Shown one piece after another: positions 47,743-57,080 of a stretch of DNA of 64,000 nucleotides. Origin of the DNA: Acidimangrovimonas sediminis (GTDB taxonomy: Bacteria; Pseudomonadota; Alphaproteobacteria; Rhodobacterales; Rhodobacteraceae); NCBI RefSeq assembly GCF_002871005.1, contig NZ_PHSN01000007.1, positions 1 to 64,000 of the forward strand. The letters are read 5' to 3'. The translations under genes were made by a program, and so were the position numbers. Below the pieces are notes generated by a model. It did no database searches. It saw only the letters and a program-made list of their open reading frames with translations, and was not told the origin of the DNA. Positions within the stretch are counted from its first letter, which is position 1, and each line of letters starts with the position of its first letter.

Positions 47743-48123
47743 CTAGTAGGTCAGGACCCTGGCGTCGTCGTTTTCCATGATGTCCTCGATCACCTTTGCG
47801 CCGCCAACGATGCCCTCGCATTCGGGGATCAGGTCGTCGGCGGTCATGTCGAAGAGATCGAGGTTGGGCGAGCAGCAGTAGAACTTCGCCCCCGCCTCGT
47901 GCGCATCCTTGATGAAGTCGTAGACGGTCTTGGGCGACCCTTCCTTGACCACCAGCTTCTCGGCCTCGCCCTTCTTCATCAGGCGCCCGGCGGTGGCGGT
48001 GCAGATCACGTCGACCTCGTAGTCCATGGCGGCGGCGACGGTGGCCTGGAAGAACGGTGCGCCAAGCTCCTCGCCGTTGCGCGGGTCGGTGTTCACCATC
48101 ACGATGATCAGTTTGTCAGCCAA
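47743..48123 (-). CDS. DsrE-family protein, copy 2
   Basis: This encodes 126 residues from a TTG at 48123 with GGGAGGA upstream; no ATG is available, and the paralogue at 49276 starts at the same position with ATG. It is about 80% identical to that paralogue by eye. Conserved cysteines are at 41, 83, 84 and 102 (CCSPNLDLFDM). DsrE-family proteins relay sulfane sulfur. It lies between the degenerate amidotransferase and hdrC1, so it likely feeds the sHdr system. Confidence 0.85.
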   Translation of the reverse strand: MADKLIIVMVNTDPRNGEELGAPFFQATVAAAMDYEVDVICTATAGRLMKKGEAEKLVVKEGSPKTVYDFIKDAHEAGAKFYCCSPNLDLFDMTADDLIPECEGIVGGAKVIEDIMENDDARVLTY

Positions 48124-48215
48124 GGGGTCCTCCCATGATCCCGTTTGCGCTGAAGGGGCGCGGCCATTGGTCGCCTTTGCGTCTCCCTCCTCCTCCTGAT
48201 CTACGTTAGATGCAC

Positions 48216-48227
48216 AAATTTGAATAA
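48216..48227 (-). promoter_or_regulatory. AT-rich candidate promoter/operator of the sHdr operon
   Basis: The stretch AAATTTGAATAA stands out in the 169-bp gap between the amidotransferase stop and the TTG of the second dsrE gene. It shares TTTGAATA with the element at 49107-49122. It probably forms part of the promoter that starts dsrE2-hdrC1B1A. An ArsR-type regulator (sHdrR/SoxR-like) site is a possibility. Confidence 0.35.
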
Positions 48228-48292
48228 GCAATACCGTCGTGCCGCGGCATGGTCCGGAAGTGCCAGACCGGGGGGACGAGGGGTGGCCAGGA

Positions 48293-48982
48293 TCACATCC
48301 AGCCGGTCGCGGAGACGACGCCGACCATCAGGTCCGTCAGCGCGGCGCCGATCTCCGCCTGTGCGTCCGTCAGCTCCTGCAGCGGGGTGACGCAGTCTTC
48401 CGGCGTGTCGGCGAATTCCATGATCAGATCCTCCATCATACCGCGTTTCATGCCCGGATGACCCAGGAAACCAAGGCAATTCCCGCGTGTGGAGAAGACC
48501 AGAGGCTCCCCCGTTTCACCCGCGGCGAGGATGGTGCCGCCCGGTGGGATCGCCGGGGCGTCGCGAAGGTAGCAGCCGATCGGAAAGCTCTGCGGCAGAT
48601 GTCCGCCGAGATGGCCCGGCGCGGTGGCGATGGCGCGCGCCACGTCGAACCTCAGGGGCGCCTCGCGTGCGCCGCCACCCGCCGCGGTGGAGAGAATCAC
48701 CGAGCCCAGTTCCATCCCCACGACCGGCAGGCCCGCGTCGAGGAAGGCCCGCGTCAGCCGGAGCTCGTGCCCGATGGACGGCAGGATGTGCCCCGAGACG
48801 ATGCCATAGGGCCCGCCGCCCAGCAGTATCAGCCCGTCGAACCCCTCGGTCGAACTCGGCAACAGCCCGCCCGACGTGAAGGGACGCTTGTAGACGAAGC
48901 GGATGTTGCGCCCCTCGAGATGGTCTTCCATCAGCCCGAGGTATTCCGCCTCGGTGTGCTGGATCACGCAGATGGTCTTCAC
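48293..48982 (-). CDS. class I glutamine-amidotransferase-like protein lacking the nucleophile Cys
   Basis: This encodes 229 residues. The GATase fold is readable: FDGLILLGGGPYGIVSG, and the elbow PVVGMELGSVILS. In active enzymes the elbow reads G-x-C-x-G; here Cys is replaced by Glu91 (GMELG). The later region LGHPGMKRGMMEDLIMEF keeps a histidine with a displaced Glu. It therefore cannot release ammonia from glutamine by the usual mechanism. It is flanked by the two dsrE copies, so it may be a binding or sulfur-related scaffold protein. Role unknown. Confidence 0.8.
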   Translation of the reverse strand: MKTICVIQHTEAEYLGLMEDHLEGRNIRFVYKRPFTSGGLLPSSTEGFDGLILLGGGPYGIVSGHILPSIGHELRLTRAFLDAGLPVVGMELGSVILSTAAGGGAREAPLRFDVARAIATAPGHLGGHLPQSFPIGCYLRDAPAIPPGGTILAAGETGEPLVFSTRGNCLGFLGHPGMKRGMMEDLIMEFADTPEDCVTPLQELTDAQAEIGAALTDLMVGVVSATGWM

Positions 48983-49106
48983 GCCGGGCCTCCTGCCGCG
49001 CGGGGGGAGGGCGGTGCGCGCCGCGGCGGGCCACGGAACGGCCGCCTCCCCCGGTCAATTCGCTCCCGCGCAGGAGACCGCGCCGGGGGCACTCCGTCAA
49101 CCTCGC

Positions 49107-49122
49107 ATTCGAATTTTTGAAT
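49107..49122. promoter_or_regulatory. AT-rich imperfect palindrome upstream of amidotransferase gene
   Basis: ATTCGAATTTTTGAAT has paired ends (ATTC/GAAT) and pairs at 6 of 8 positions. It lies about 125 bp before the amidotransferase-like start in a GC-rich 293-bp gap. It is similar to the element at 55845. Probably a promoter/operator. Confidence 0.4.
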
Positions 49123-49225
49123 AGGGTCGCGGACGGGGCCTCGTCGGGGCCCTGCCGGGCGCTCCTCGGCGCACCTGCGACGAGCGTCCGGAAGGACGAC
49201 GAGGAGGGGCGCGTGAAACGCCGGA

Positions 49226-49246
49226 CGCCCGGCCATCGGCCGGGCG
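49226..49246 (-). terminator. hairpin after hydrogenase/dsrE operon
   Basis: CGCCCGGCC (49226-49234) pairs perfectly with GGCCGGGCG (49238-49246) around a 3-nt loop, 29 bp after the stop of dsrE copy 1. It has no T-run, but is well placed to end or stabilise the hydrogenase transcript and mark a boundary to the next gene. Confidence 0.5.
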
Positions 49247-49275
49247 CCCGCCCCCTCGCATCGGTGCCGCCCTCC

Positions 49276-49653
49276 TCAGTAGCTGAGCACCTTGTAATCT
49301 TCCTCCATCACCTTCTCGATCACCGCGGCGCCGCCGATGATGCCCGAACATTCGGGGATCAGATCCGCCTCGGTCATGTCGAAGAGATCGAGGTTGGGCG
49401 AGCAGCACCAGAAGGTGGCCCCCGCCTCGTGCGCGTCCTTGATGAAGTCGTAGACGGTCTTGGGAGAGCCTTCCTTGACCACCAGCCCCTCGGCCACGCC
49501 CTTCTTCATCAGCTTGCCGGAGGTGGCGGTACAGACGACCTCCACCTCGTAGTCCATCGCGGCGGCGACCGTCGCCTGGAACAGCGGCGCGCCCAGCTCC
49601 TCGCCGTTCCGCGGGTCGGTGTTCACCATCATGATCAGGAGCTTGTCGGCCAT
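49276..49653 (-). CDS. DsrE-family protein, copy 1, coupled to hydrogenase operon
   Basis: This encodes 125 residues: MADKLLIMMVNTDPRNGEELG, then Cys41, the pair Cys83-Cys84 in FWCCSPNLDLFDM and Cys102. The start follows the Isp2-like stop by a single base (TGA-g-ATG), so it is translationally coupled to the hydrogenase operon. The DsrE fold moves sulfane sulfur; the close copy at 47743 precedes the sHdr genes. This copy links H2 metabolism and sulfur transfer genetically. It may be a DsrE3B/C-type protein; the subtype is uncertain. Confidence 0.87.
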   Translation of the reverse strand: MADKLLIMMVNTDPRNGEELGAPLFQATVAAAMDYEVEVVCTATSGKLMKKGVAEGLVVKEGSPKTVYDFIKDAHEAGATFWCCSPNLDLFDMTEADLIPECSGIIGGAAVIEKVMEEDYKVLSY

Positions 49654-49654
49654 C

Positions 49655-50920
49655 TCACGCGTCCTCTTCCTCGATCAGGTGGTCGGCGATCACCTCGACG
49701 ATGCTGGCAAGCTCGCCGTCCCAGTGCCAGTACTTCGTGCTTTCGTCCATCGTCAGGCGGCAGTTGGCGCAGGCCGAGATAAGCGTCTTGGTATGTGTCG
49801 CCTCGATCTGGTCGAGCTTGATCCTGAACGCCTTGTTGCGCAGCTCGGCGGCGCGGCCCATCGCCTGCACGCCGCCCCCGCCGCCGCAGCACCAGTTCAT
49901 CTCGGCTGTCGGCGTCATCTCCTGGAACTTCGTGGCAAACCCCTCGAGGATGTAGCGCGCATCCGCCGCCGCGCCGCCGCGGCGCGAGACCTGGCAGGGG
50001 TCGTGGTAGGTGAAGGGCGTGTCGTAGGGCTTCAGCTTCAGCTTTCCCGCGCGCTTGAGCCTGGCGATGTATTCGGTGATGTGCAGTACCTCGAACGGCA
50101 GTTCGCGGCCCAGGATGTTCGCCGCTGACCAGCGGAACACGCCATAGGCGTGCCCGCATTCGGGGATCACCACAATCTTTGCGCCGCAGGCCTCGGCGCC
50201 CGCGACCAGCCGTTCCACCATAACCTTCGCCACGTCGGGCTTGCCGGCGAGATAGCCGAAATTCGTCGACTCGTATCCCTTGGTCGAAAAGGTCCAGTCG
50301 ACGCCGGCGTGGTTGAGGATCTTCGCCATGGCGGCCAGCGATTCCGGGTATTTCATCGCCTCGATCGACGAGACGGTCAGCAGCACCTCCGCCTTCTCCT
50401 TGTCGATCGGCATCTCGGTTTCGTCGTCATCCTCCAGCCATTCGACCCGCTCGACGAGCTTGTCGGGCGTCAGCCCAAGCGGGCTGCCCCGATCTCGGCT
50501 GGTGTCGGCCGCGGCCAAAAGATCCTCGGGGCCCAGCCCCGCCGCGACCCAGGCCTTGCGCGCCTGGCCGATGATCGAGGCGATGTCGATGCCCATCGGG
50601 CAGACCTCGGTGCAGCGGCCGCACATTGTACAGGTGTCGAAGATCAGGTCTTCCCACCCGGTCAGGTCCTCTTCGGTCAGCTTCGGCGCGAGGCCGAGCC
50701 ATTTCAGCGGTGAATGCGCGGCGCGATAGGCCTTCTGGATCGGCACCAGCTTGTAGGCCGGCGTGTGCCGCGGGTCGCCCGAGGTGCGGTAGAACAGGCA
50801 GGCATCGGCGCATTGCCCGCAGCGCAGGCAGGCCTGCGCATAGGCGATCACGTGTTCCTCGGTCTGCGCCGTGAAGGTCCGCATCGCCGCGTCGACGTCG
50901 ATCTTGCGTTGCTCGGTCAT
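49655..50920 (-). CDS. isp2: Isp2/HdrD-like iron-sulfur protein
   Basis: This encodes 421 residues. Two ferredoxin-type motifs occur at the N-terminus, CLRCGQCADACLF (about 32-42) and CTMCGRCTEVCPMG (about 96-106). The C-terminal half has the HdrD/GlpC-type CCG regions: VIPECGHAYGVFRW, HDPCQVSRRGG, NWCCGGGGGVQAMGRAAELRNKAF and SACANCRLTMDE. This matches Isp2 of Isp-type hydrogenases and DsrK/HdrD. It should take electrons from, or give electrons to, cytochrome b (Isp1) and could act on disulfides. It follows the large-subunit gene by 9 bp. Confidence 0.87.
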   Translation of the reverse strand: MTEQRKIDVDAAMRTFTAQTEEHVIAYAQACLRCGQCADACLFYRTSGDPRHTPAYKLVPIQKAYRAAHSPLKWLGLAPKLTEEDLTGWEDLIFDTCTMCGRCTEVCPMGIDIASIIGQARKAWVAAGLGPEDLLAAADTSRDRGSPLGLTPDKLVERVEWLEDDDETEMPIDKEKAEVLLTVSSIEAMKYPESLAAMAKILNHAGVDWTFSTKGYESTNFGYLAGKPDVAKVMVERLVAGAEACGAKIVVIPECGHAYGVFRWSAANILGRELPFEVLHITEYIARLKRAGKLKLKPYDTPFTYHDPCQVSRRGGAAADARYILEGFATKFQEMTPTAEMNWCCGGGGGVQAMGRAAELRNKAFRIKLDQIEATHTKTLISACANCRLTMDESTKYWHWDGELASIVEVIADHLIEEEDA

Positions 50921-50929
50921 GGCGGCCTC

Positions 50930-52666
<1,737 letters not shown>

Positions 52667-52678
52667 GGCGTCCGCTCC

Positions 52679-53338
52679 TCAGATCTTGACGCCGCGGCGG
52701 GCGTAGAAGGCGCCTGTCTCGGCCCGGGTCACGAAGACGAGGAAGGCGTGCATCAGCTTGCCGAAGGGAAACCAGATGAGCAGCGCCGCGACCGACAGCA
52801 TGTGGATCGCCAGCAATGTCTGATAGGGGGCGCCGATGTGGGCGACGGCGGCAAGGCCGGTCAGCACCGGCAGGGCAGTGACGATCCAGGTGACGTAGTC
52901 GTTGAGGGTCGAGATCAGCCGCAGCACCGGGCTGGTCCGCCGGTGCACCAGCGCCGCGATCAGCGAGGCCAGCGTGACCACCGAGACCAGCGTGATCACG
53001 CCGGTGGGCAGCCCCGGCCAGGACAGCCCGATCAGCCCCCTGATGAACAGGATGTGTTGAACGAAACCGAAGACGATGACGGCAAGGCCGATGTGGAAGA
53101 TGTAGCCGTTGACGATGGCGAAGCGCGAGGTCATGCCGAATTCCCGCGGTGTCCAGAGATGGCGGACCATGGTACCGACCGCGCCCCGCACCCGCCCCGG
53201 CGCGCCCTCGCGCGGGACTGAACGGTCATCGGCCCAGGGCATCGCGAAGAGCGCGACAAGCCGCCAGACCACCCCCAGCACGAAGACGGCCATGGCCACG
53301 TTCAGCGCCGGCCCGCGCGCGAAGTCGAGAAAGCTCAT
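52679..53338 (-). CDS. isp1: Isp1-like cytochrome b (NarI-type) membrane subunit
   Basis: This encodes 219 residues from the ATG at 53338, which overlaps the small-subunit stop (ATGA). Five or so membrane segments occur. Candidate haem-ligand histidines are in HLWTPREFGMTSR, GYIFHIGLAVIVFGFVQHILF and AIHMLSVAALLIWFPFGKLMHAF, the pattern of NarI-family gamma subunits (Isp1/DsrM) rather than HyaC/HupC. It would carry electrons through the inner membrane. The type supports group 1e hydrogenase. Confidence 0.85.
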   Translation of the reverse strand: MSFLDFARGPALNVAMAVFVLGVVWRLVALFAMPWADDRSVPREGAPGRVRGAVGTMVRHLWTPREFGMTSRFAIVNGYIFHIGLAVIVFGFVQHILFIRGLIGLSWPGLPTGVITLVSVVTLASLIAALVHRRTSPVLRLISTLNDYVTWIVTALPVLTGLAAVAHIGAPYQTLLAIHMLSVAALLIWFPFGKLMHAFLVFVTRAETGAFYARRGVKI

Positions 53339-54468
53339 TTCGTCGTCTCCTTCCCTGGGGTGTCTCCGGCGGGGGCGCCTGTCGTTCCACCGCCCTCTCT
53401 GTAGGCCGAGGCGGCGGCCGAGATTGCCGCGTCGCGCCGGCTGCGCGCCATCAGGGCCGTCGCCCCGCCGGCGCCGGCGCCAAGGATCGCAGCCCCCGCC
53501 AGCAGCGCGTTGTTGCCCATGACCGAAGCGGACAGCGGCTTGTAGAAGCTGCCGCGATCCCAGAACCCGGGTTCGGAACAGCCAAGGCAGCCGTGGCCCG
53601 ACTGGATCGGAAAGCTGACGCCGCCGTTCCATTTCAACGTGGCGCAGGCGTTGTAGGTGACCGGGCCCTTGCAGCCGACCTCGTAGAGGCACCAGCCGTT
53701 GCGCGCGCCCTCGTCGTCGAAGGTCTTGGCGAACAGGCCCTTGTCGTAGAACGGCCGGCGGTAGCAGCGGTCGTGGATCGTGTCGCCGAAGATCGCCTGC
53801 GGCCGGTTCAGGTGATCGAGTGCGGGAAGCCGCCCGTAGGTCACGAAATGCGCGATGGTGCCCGCGATCGCCTCGGGGATCGGCGGGCAGCCGGAGATGT
53901 TCACCACGGGCTTGCCGGTCACGATCGTGTCGACCCCCGTCGCGCCGGTTGGGTTGGGGTTCGCCATCGGGATGCCGCCGAAGGCCGCGCAGGTCCCGAC
54001 CGACACCACCGCGGCGGCGTTCGCCGCGACCGCCTTCAGCGTGTCGAGGTTCGCCTTGCCCGCATTGGTCGAATAGACCCCGCCATCCGCCGTGCTGACG
54101 GAGCCATCGACCACAAGCAGGTACTTGCCGCTGTTGCGCGCCATCGCCGCGGCCATCGCCTCTTCCGCGGCCTGGCCCGAGGCCGCCATCAGCGTCTCGT
54201 GGTAATCGAGCGAGATCAGCTCGAATATCAGGTCCTGGATCGAGGGCGAGAAGCTTCGGGTTAGCGATTCCGTGCAGCCCGTACATTCCTGGAAGCTGAG
54301 CCAGATCACCGATTGTCGGGGCTGATCGGCCAGCGCCTCGGCCATGGCACGTCCGGCCATCGGCGGCAGGGCCATCAGCCCGGCCAGATAGGCCGTGTAT
54401 TTCAGAAGCGCCCGGCGCGAGATGCCCCGCGCCGCCAGCGTCTCGCCGATCTTTTCCTCACGTCGCAT
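53335..54468 (-). CDS. hynS: [NiFe]-hydrogenase small subunit, Tat-exported
   Basis: This encodes 377 residues. The Tat signal is ISRRALLKYTA (Arg18-Arg19) with a hydrophobic segment to about 40. Proximal-cluster motif FQECTGCTESL follows, then further cluster cysteines in VGTCAAFGG, NISGCPPIPEAI, HDRCYRRPFYD, GWCLYEVGCKGP and GCLGCSEPGFWD. A C-terminal membrane helix (NALLAGAAILGAGAGGATA) anchors it. It starts 11 bp inside the preceding hupH-like gene. It faces the periplasm with the large subunit. Confidence 0.95.
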   Translation of the reverse strand: MRREEKIGETLAARGISRRALLKYTAYLAGLMALPPMAGRAMAEALADQPRQSVIWLSFQECTGCTESLTRSFSPSIQDLIFELISLDYHETLMAASGQAAEEAMAAAMARNSGKYLLVVDGSVSTADGGVYSTNAGKANLDTLKAVAANAAAVVSVGTCAAFGGIPMANPNPTGATGVDTIVTGKPVVNISGCPPIPEAIAGTIAHFVTYGRLPALDHLNRPQAIFGDTIHDRCYRRPFYDKGLFAKTFDDEGARNGWCLYEVGCKGPVTYNACATLKWNGGVSFPIQSGHGCLGCSEPGFWDRGSFYKPLSASVMGNNALLAGAAILGAGAGGATALMARSRRDAAISAAASAYREGGGTTGAPAGDTPGKETTK

Positions 54469-54856
54469 CCCGGTCCCCCCTCAGTTCCTCGGCCAGCCGC
54501 GCGGCGGACCAGCCGATATCGGCGCTTTGCGCGTACAGGATCTCGGGCGCCGCGCAGATCTCGATCGTTTCGGCCGCGATGGCGCCGCCCTCGCCGCGGT
54601 GGGTCACCCACCACACGCCGGTGAAGGCGGTCTCGCGCAGCGTGCTTTCGCCCGCGACATGCAGGACGGCCTCGACCTCGCCGGTGCCCAGAACCTCGTG
54701 CAGCTCGGTTCGGTCGGCGGGAGAGAGGGGCAGGGCGCGCAGGTCGATGGCGTGGGCCTCGCCGGTGTCGGCCAACTGGGCCAGCCGGTCGGCAATCTCG
54801 CGCAGGAGACTGCGGGCAAGGCCCGTGCGCAGGGTGTCATGGCTCTCTGCGGTCAT
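54458..54856 (-). CDS. HupH/HyaF-like hydrogenase expression protein
   Basis: This encodes 132 residues. LPLSPADRTELHEVLGTGEVEAVLHVAGESTLRETAFTGVWWVTHR is the HupH C-terminal domain pattern, of which longer HupH/HoxQ proteins carry two copies; this one has a single copy. It is thought to help small-subunit maturation or protect it from oxygen. It overlaps hupD by 20 bp and hynS by 11 bp, so is translationally coupled. Confidence 0.82.
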   Translation of the reverse strand: MTAESHDTLRTGLARSLLREIADRLAQLADTGEAHAIDLRALPLSPADRTELHEVLGTGEVEAVLHVAGESTLRETAFTGVWWVTHRGEGGAIAAETIEICAAPEILYAQSADIGWSAARLAEELRGDRDAT

Positions 54857-55376
54857 CGTGCCACCTCCGGACCAGGTTGCGCACGGCGGCGGCGGCGGGC
54901 TGGATCGCCGCGCTGACCGTCTCCGTCGGCTGAAGGCCCCAGCCCGTCGTCTCGGGCTGGATCGCGACCAGCGCGCGCCGGGCCGGGGCCATGCCCGACA
55001 GGTCCGCGGCCTGGATCAGATCGGACAGCGCGACCTCGTGCGCGCTATGGCGTGCGCCTTGCAGAACGGCCGTCATCGCCGCGCCCTCGTGCACCTGCAA
55101 CGTGCCGGGCGGCGCGCCCATCTCCATCGCGTCGACGGCGATCAGGCCGGTCGTGGCGTCGATCCCGGCCAGCAGGGTCAGCCCGATCGTGCCGCCGTCG
55201 CGCAGCGCCACCCCCTCCGGAATGCCCTCGGCATCCAGCTGCCGCAGGACATGGATGCCGATGCCGTCGTCGCTCAGCAGGACGTTGCCGATGCCGAGCA
55301 CGACGATGCGCTCCACCGCCGCCTGCATGGCAACGCCGGGTGCGTCGGTCTCGGCCGGGTCGGCAGCAGGGGTCAT
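54837..55376 (-). CDS. hupD: hydrogenase maturation endopeptidase (HupD/HyaD)
   Basis: This encodes 179 residues from the ATG at 55376 (GAGGCG upstream; alternative starts at 55391 or 55328). The fold is VLGIGNVLLSDDGIGIHVLRQL with Glu/Asp nickel-binding positions (the first position has Asp where Glu16 is usual), then VDAMEMGAPPGTL and ARHSAHEVALSDLI including the His. It cleaves the C-terminal tail of the large subunit after Ni insertion. It is the first gene of the hydrogenase operon, next to an FNR box. Confidence 0.9.
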   Translation of the reverse strand: MTPAADPAETDAPGVAMQAAVERIVVLGIGNVLLSDDGIGIHVLRQLDAEGIPEGVALRDGGTIGLTLLAGIDATTGLIAVDAMEMGAPPGTLQVHEGAAMTAVLQGARHSAHEVALSDLIQAADLSGMAPARRALVAIQPETTGWGLQPTETVSAAIQPAAAAVRNLVRRWHDDRREP

Positions 55377-55435
55377 GACGCGCCTCGACAATGAATCATA
55401 TGTGAATATGTTGTACCTCGAGTCGGGCCGGTTCC

Positions 55436-55449
55436 TTGATCTGAATCAA
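55436..55449. promoter_or_regulatory. perfect FNR/FnrL box
   Basis: TTGATCTGAATCAA is an exact TTGAT-N4-ATCAA, the FNR/FnrL/Anr consensus. It lies in the divergent region, 60 bp before the hupD start on the minus strand and about 105 bp before hypC on the plus strand. It suggests oxygen-regulated expression of the hydrogenase operon and possibly of hypC. Confidence 0.75.
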
Positions 55450-55552
55450 CGCCCGGCTTCACGAAGCCGCGATGATACCGGGGCGCGGCGGGGGCGCGGC
55501 GGGGGCGAACGCGGGGAGAGCCCGGGAGGAGTACAGCGGGGAGGGCTGGACG

Positions 55553-55795
55553 ATGTGCCTGACGATTCCGATGCGAGTGGAGCGGGTGGAGGGCCTTACG
55601 GCCCATTGTGTCGCGCGGGGCGTCCTGCGCGAGGTCAGCCTGTTCCTGATGCAGCACGAGACGGTTGCGCCGGGTGATCACCTGTTGGTCCACCTCGGCG
55701 AAGCGCACGAGAAGATGAATGCCGAGGACGCCGCCGCGACCTGGGCGCTTTACGACGAGATCTTCGCTTGCGAGGCCCCGGCGACCGGGGGGTAA
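55553..55795 (+). CDS. hypC: HypC/HupF-type hydrogenase chaperone
   Basis: This encodes 80 residues from the ATG at 55553 (GGGGAGGGC upstream). MCLTIPMRVERVEG with Cys2 is the HypC signature; Cys2 binds the Fe(CN)2CO unit and the precursor large subunit. The C-terminal GDHLLVHLGEAHEKMNAEDAA is as in the HypC/HupF family. It is divergent from hupD. Confidence 0.95.
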   Translation: MCLTIPMRVERVEGLTAHCVARGVLREVSLFLMQHETVAPGDHLLVHLGEAHEKMNAEDAAATWALYDEIFACEAPATGG

Positions 55796-55844
55796 GCGGC
55801 GGGCAGAACGGGCATGACCCAGATTTTCGCCGGAATGATTTGCT

Positions 55845-55864
55845 TTCGAATATAATTATTGGAA
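55845..55864. promoter_or_regulatory. AT-rich inverted repeat upstream of the HDAC-like/lip operon
   Basis: TTCGAATA-TAAT-TATTGGAA is an inverted repeat with one mismatch, in a strongly AT-rich stretch (55840-55870). It is the likely promoter or operator of the operon starting with the HDAC-like gene. It resembles the ATTCGAA element at 49107. Confidence 0.45.
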
Positions 55865-55940
55865 TATATAAGAGTCAGAGAAGATGAACCCGCCCCGCCC
55901 GGCTTCCGTCGCCAGTCGGGGTGTCCGCAGAAAGGCTCCC

Positions 55941-57056
55941 ATGCCCGCCCGTTTCATCAGTTCCGAGATCTATCGCGCGACCGGATACCGGGGGAACCAC
56001 CCTCTGGCGATCCAGCGTATCGGACCGGTCCTGACGTTGTCGGAGCAGTTGGGCTGGCTGCCCGATGGCTACGAGGAAAGCTATCGCGCGACCCGCGACG
56101 ATCTGCTGAAGTTCCATGCGTCCGATTACATCGACGCCATCGCCGCCTGCGAACGGGAGGGCCGCGTGCCCGAGGCCCTGCGCGAGCGCTACAGGATCGG
56201 CACGCTGGAGAACCCCTTGTTTCCCGGCCTTTACGCACGCGCCAGCACTTCGGTCGGGGGGTCTGTCCAGTGCGCTCGGTTGGCGCTGGACGGGGGCGTC
56301 GCCTATCACCCTTCGGGCGGAACGCATCATGGCATGCGCGACTACGCCTCGGGGTTTTGCTATTTCAACGATCCCGTCTTCGCAGTCCTGACCTTTCTGG
56401 AGGCAGGGCTGGAGCGTGTCCTCTATGTCGATCTCGACGCGCATCACGGCGACGGGGTGGAGGCGGCCTTTGCCGGCGATCCACGGGTCATGACGATCTC
56501 GATCCACGAGGAAAACCGCTGGCCGTTCAGCGGTGCGCTTGGCGATCGGGCCGGCGGCTCGGCCCGCAACCTGCCGGTGCCGGGCAGGATGAACGACACG
56601 GAATTCGACTATCTGATGACTGCGGCGGTGTTGCCGCTGGCATCCCGGTTCGCGCCTCAGGCGGTGGTGATCACCTGTGGCGCTGATGCGCTTAAGGGCG
56701 ATCCGTTGTCGTCGCTGGAACTGTCGAGCACCGCGCTCTGGGATGCGGTGATGTCGCTGACACTGGTGGCGCCGCACACGGCGGTGCTGGGTGGCGGGGG
56801 GTACAATCCCTGGACGGTCGCGCGGCTCTGGACCGGGCTCTGGGGCCGGCTTGCGGGGTATCCGATCCCCGAGACCCTGCCGGAGGAGAGCCGCGCGCTG
56901 CTGCGATCGCTCGACTGCGATCTCGTCGACGAGGAGGACGAGATGCAGCCGCACTGGACCACGACGCTGGCCGATCCGCGCAATGACGGCGCGATCCGCG
57001 ACCGCTTCCGCGAGATTGCCGCCGCGGTGCTGGCGCCGGAGGAGGAACTGGCCTGA
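55941..57056 (+). CDS. class I HDAC-like (AcuC-type) zinc hydrolase in lipoate operon
   Basis: This encodes 371 residues from the ATG at 55941 (AGAAAGG upstream); an in-frame ATG at 55884 adds 19 residues and is possible. Catalytic motifs are intact: GGTHHGMRDYASGFCYFNDP (paired His), YVDLDAHHGDGVE (Asp, His), TCGADALKGDPLS (Asp) and LGGGGYNPW (Tyr). AcuC-type enzymes hydrolyse N-acyl groups from lysine. It is 24 bp before lipS1 in the same operon, so a link to lipoyl-lysine removal or editing on LbpA is possible but unproven. Confidence 0.88.
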   Translation: MPARFISSEIYRATGYRGNHPLAIQRIGPVLTLSEQLGWLPDGYEESYRATRDDLLKFHASDYIDAIAACEREGRVPEALRERYRIGTLENPLFPGLYARASTSVGGSVQCARLALDGGVAYHPSGGTHHGMRDYASGFCYFNDPVFAVLTFLEAGLERVLYVDLDAHHGDGVEAAFAGDPRVMTISIHEENRWPFSGALGDRAGGSARNLPVPGRMNDTEFDYLMTAAVLPLASRFAPQAVVITCGADALKGDPLSSLELSSTALWDAVMSLTLVAPHTAVLGGGGYNPWTVARLWTGLWGRLAGYPIPETLPEESRALLRSLDCDLVDEEDEMQPHWTTTLADPRNDGAIRDRFREIAAAVLAPEEELA

Positions 57057-57080
57057 CGGCCGAGGGAAGGGGAGGAACGC

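Noticed and set aside
48979-49236. Small minus-strand frames in the gap between the amidotransferase and first dsrE gene
   Set aside because: Arg/Pro-rich, no domain, and they overlap the hairpin and promoter-like elements.
52679-53338. HyaC/HupC-type cytochrome b561 for the hydrogenase
   Set aside because: Sequence layout follows NarI-type gamma subunits, and the adjacent Isp2/HdrD-like gene supports the Isp-type assignment.
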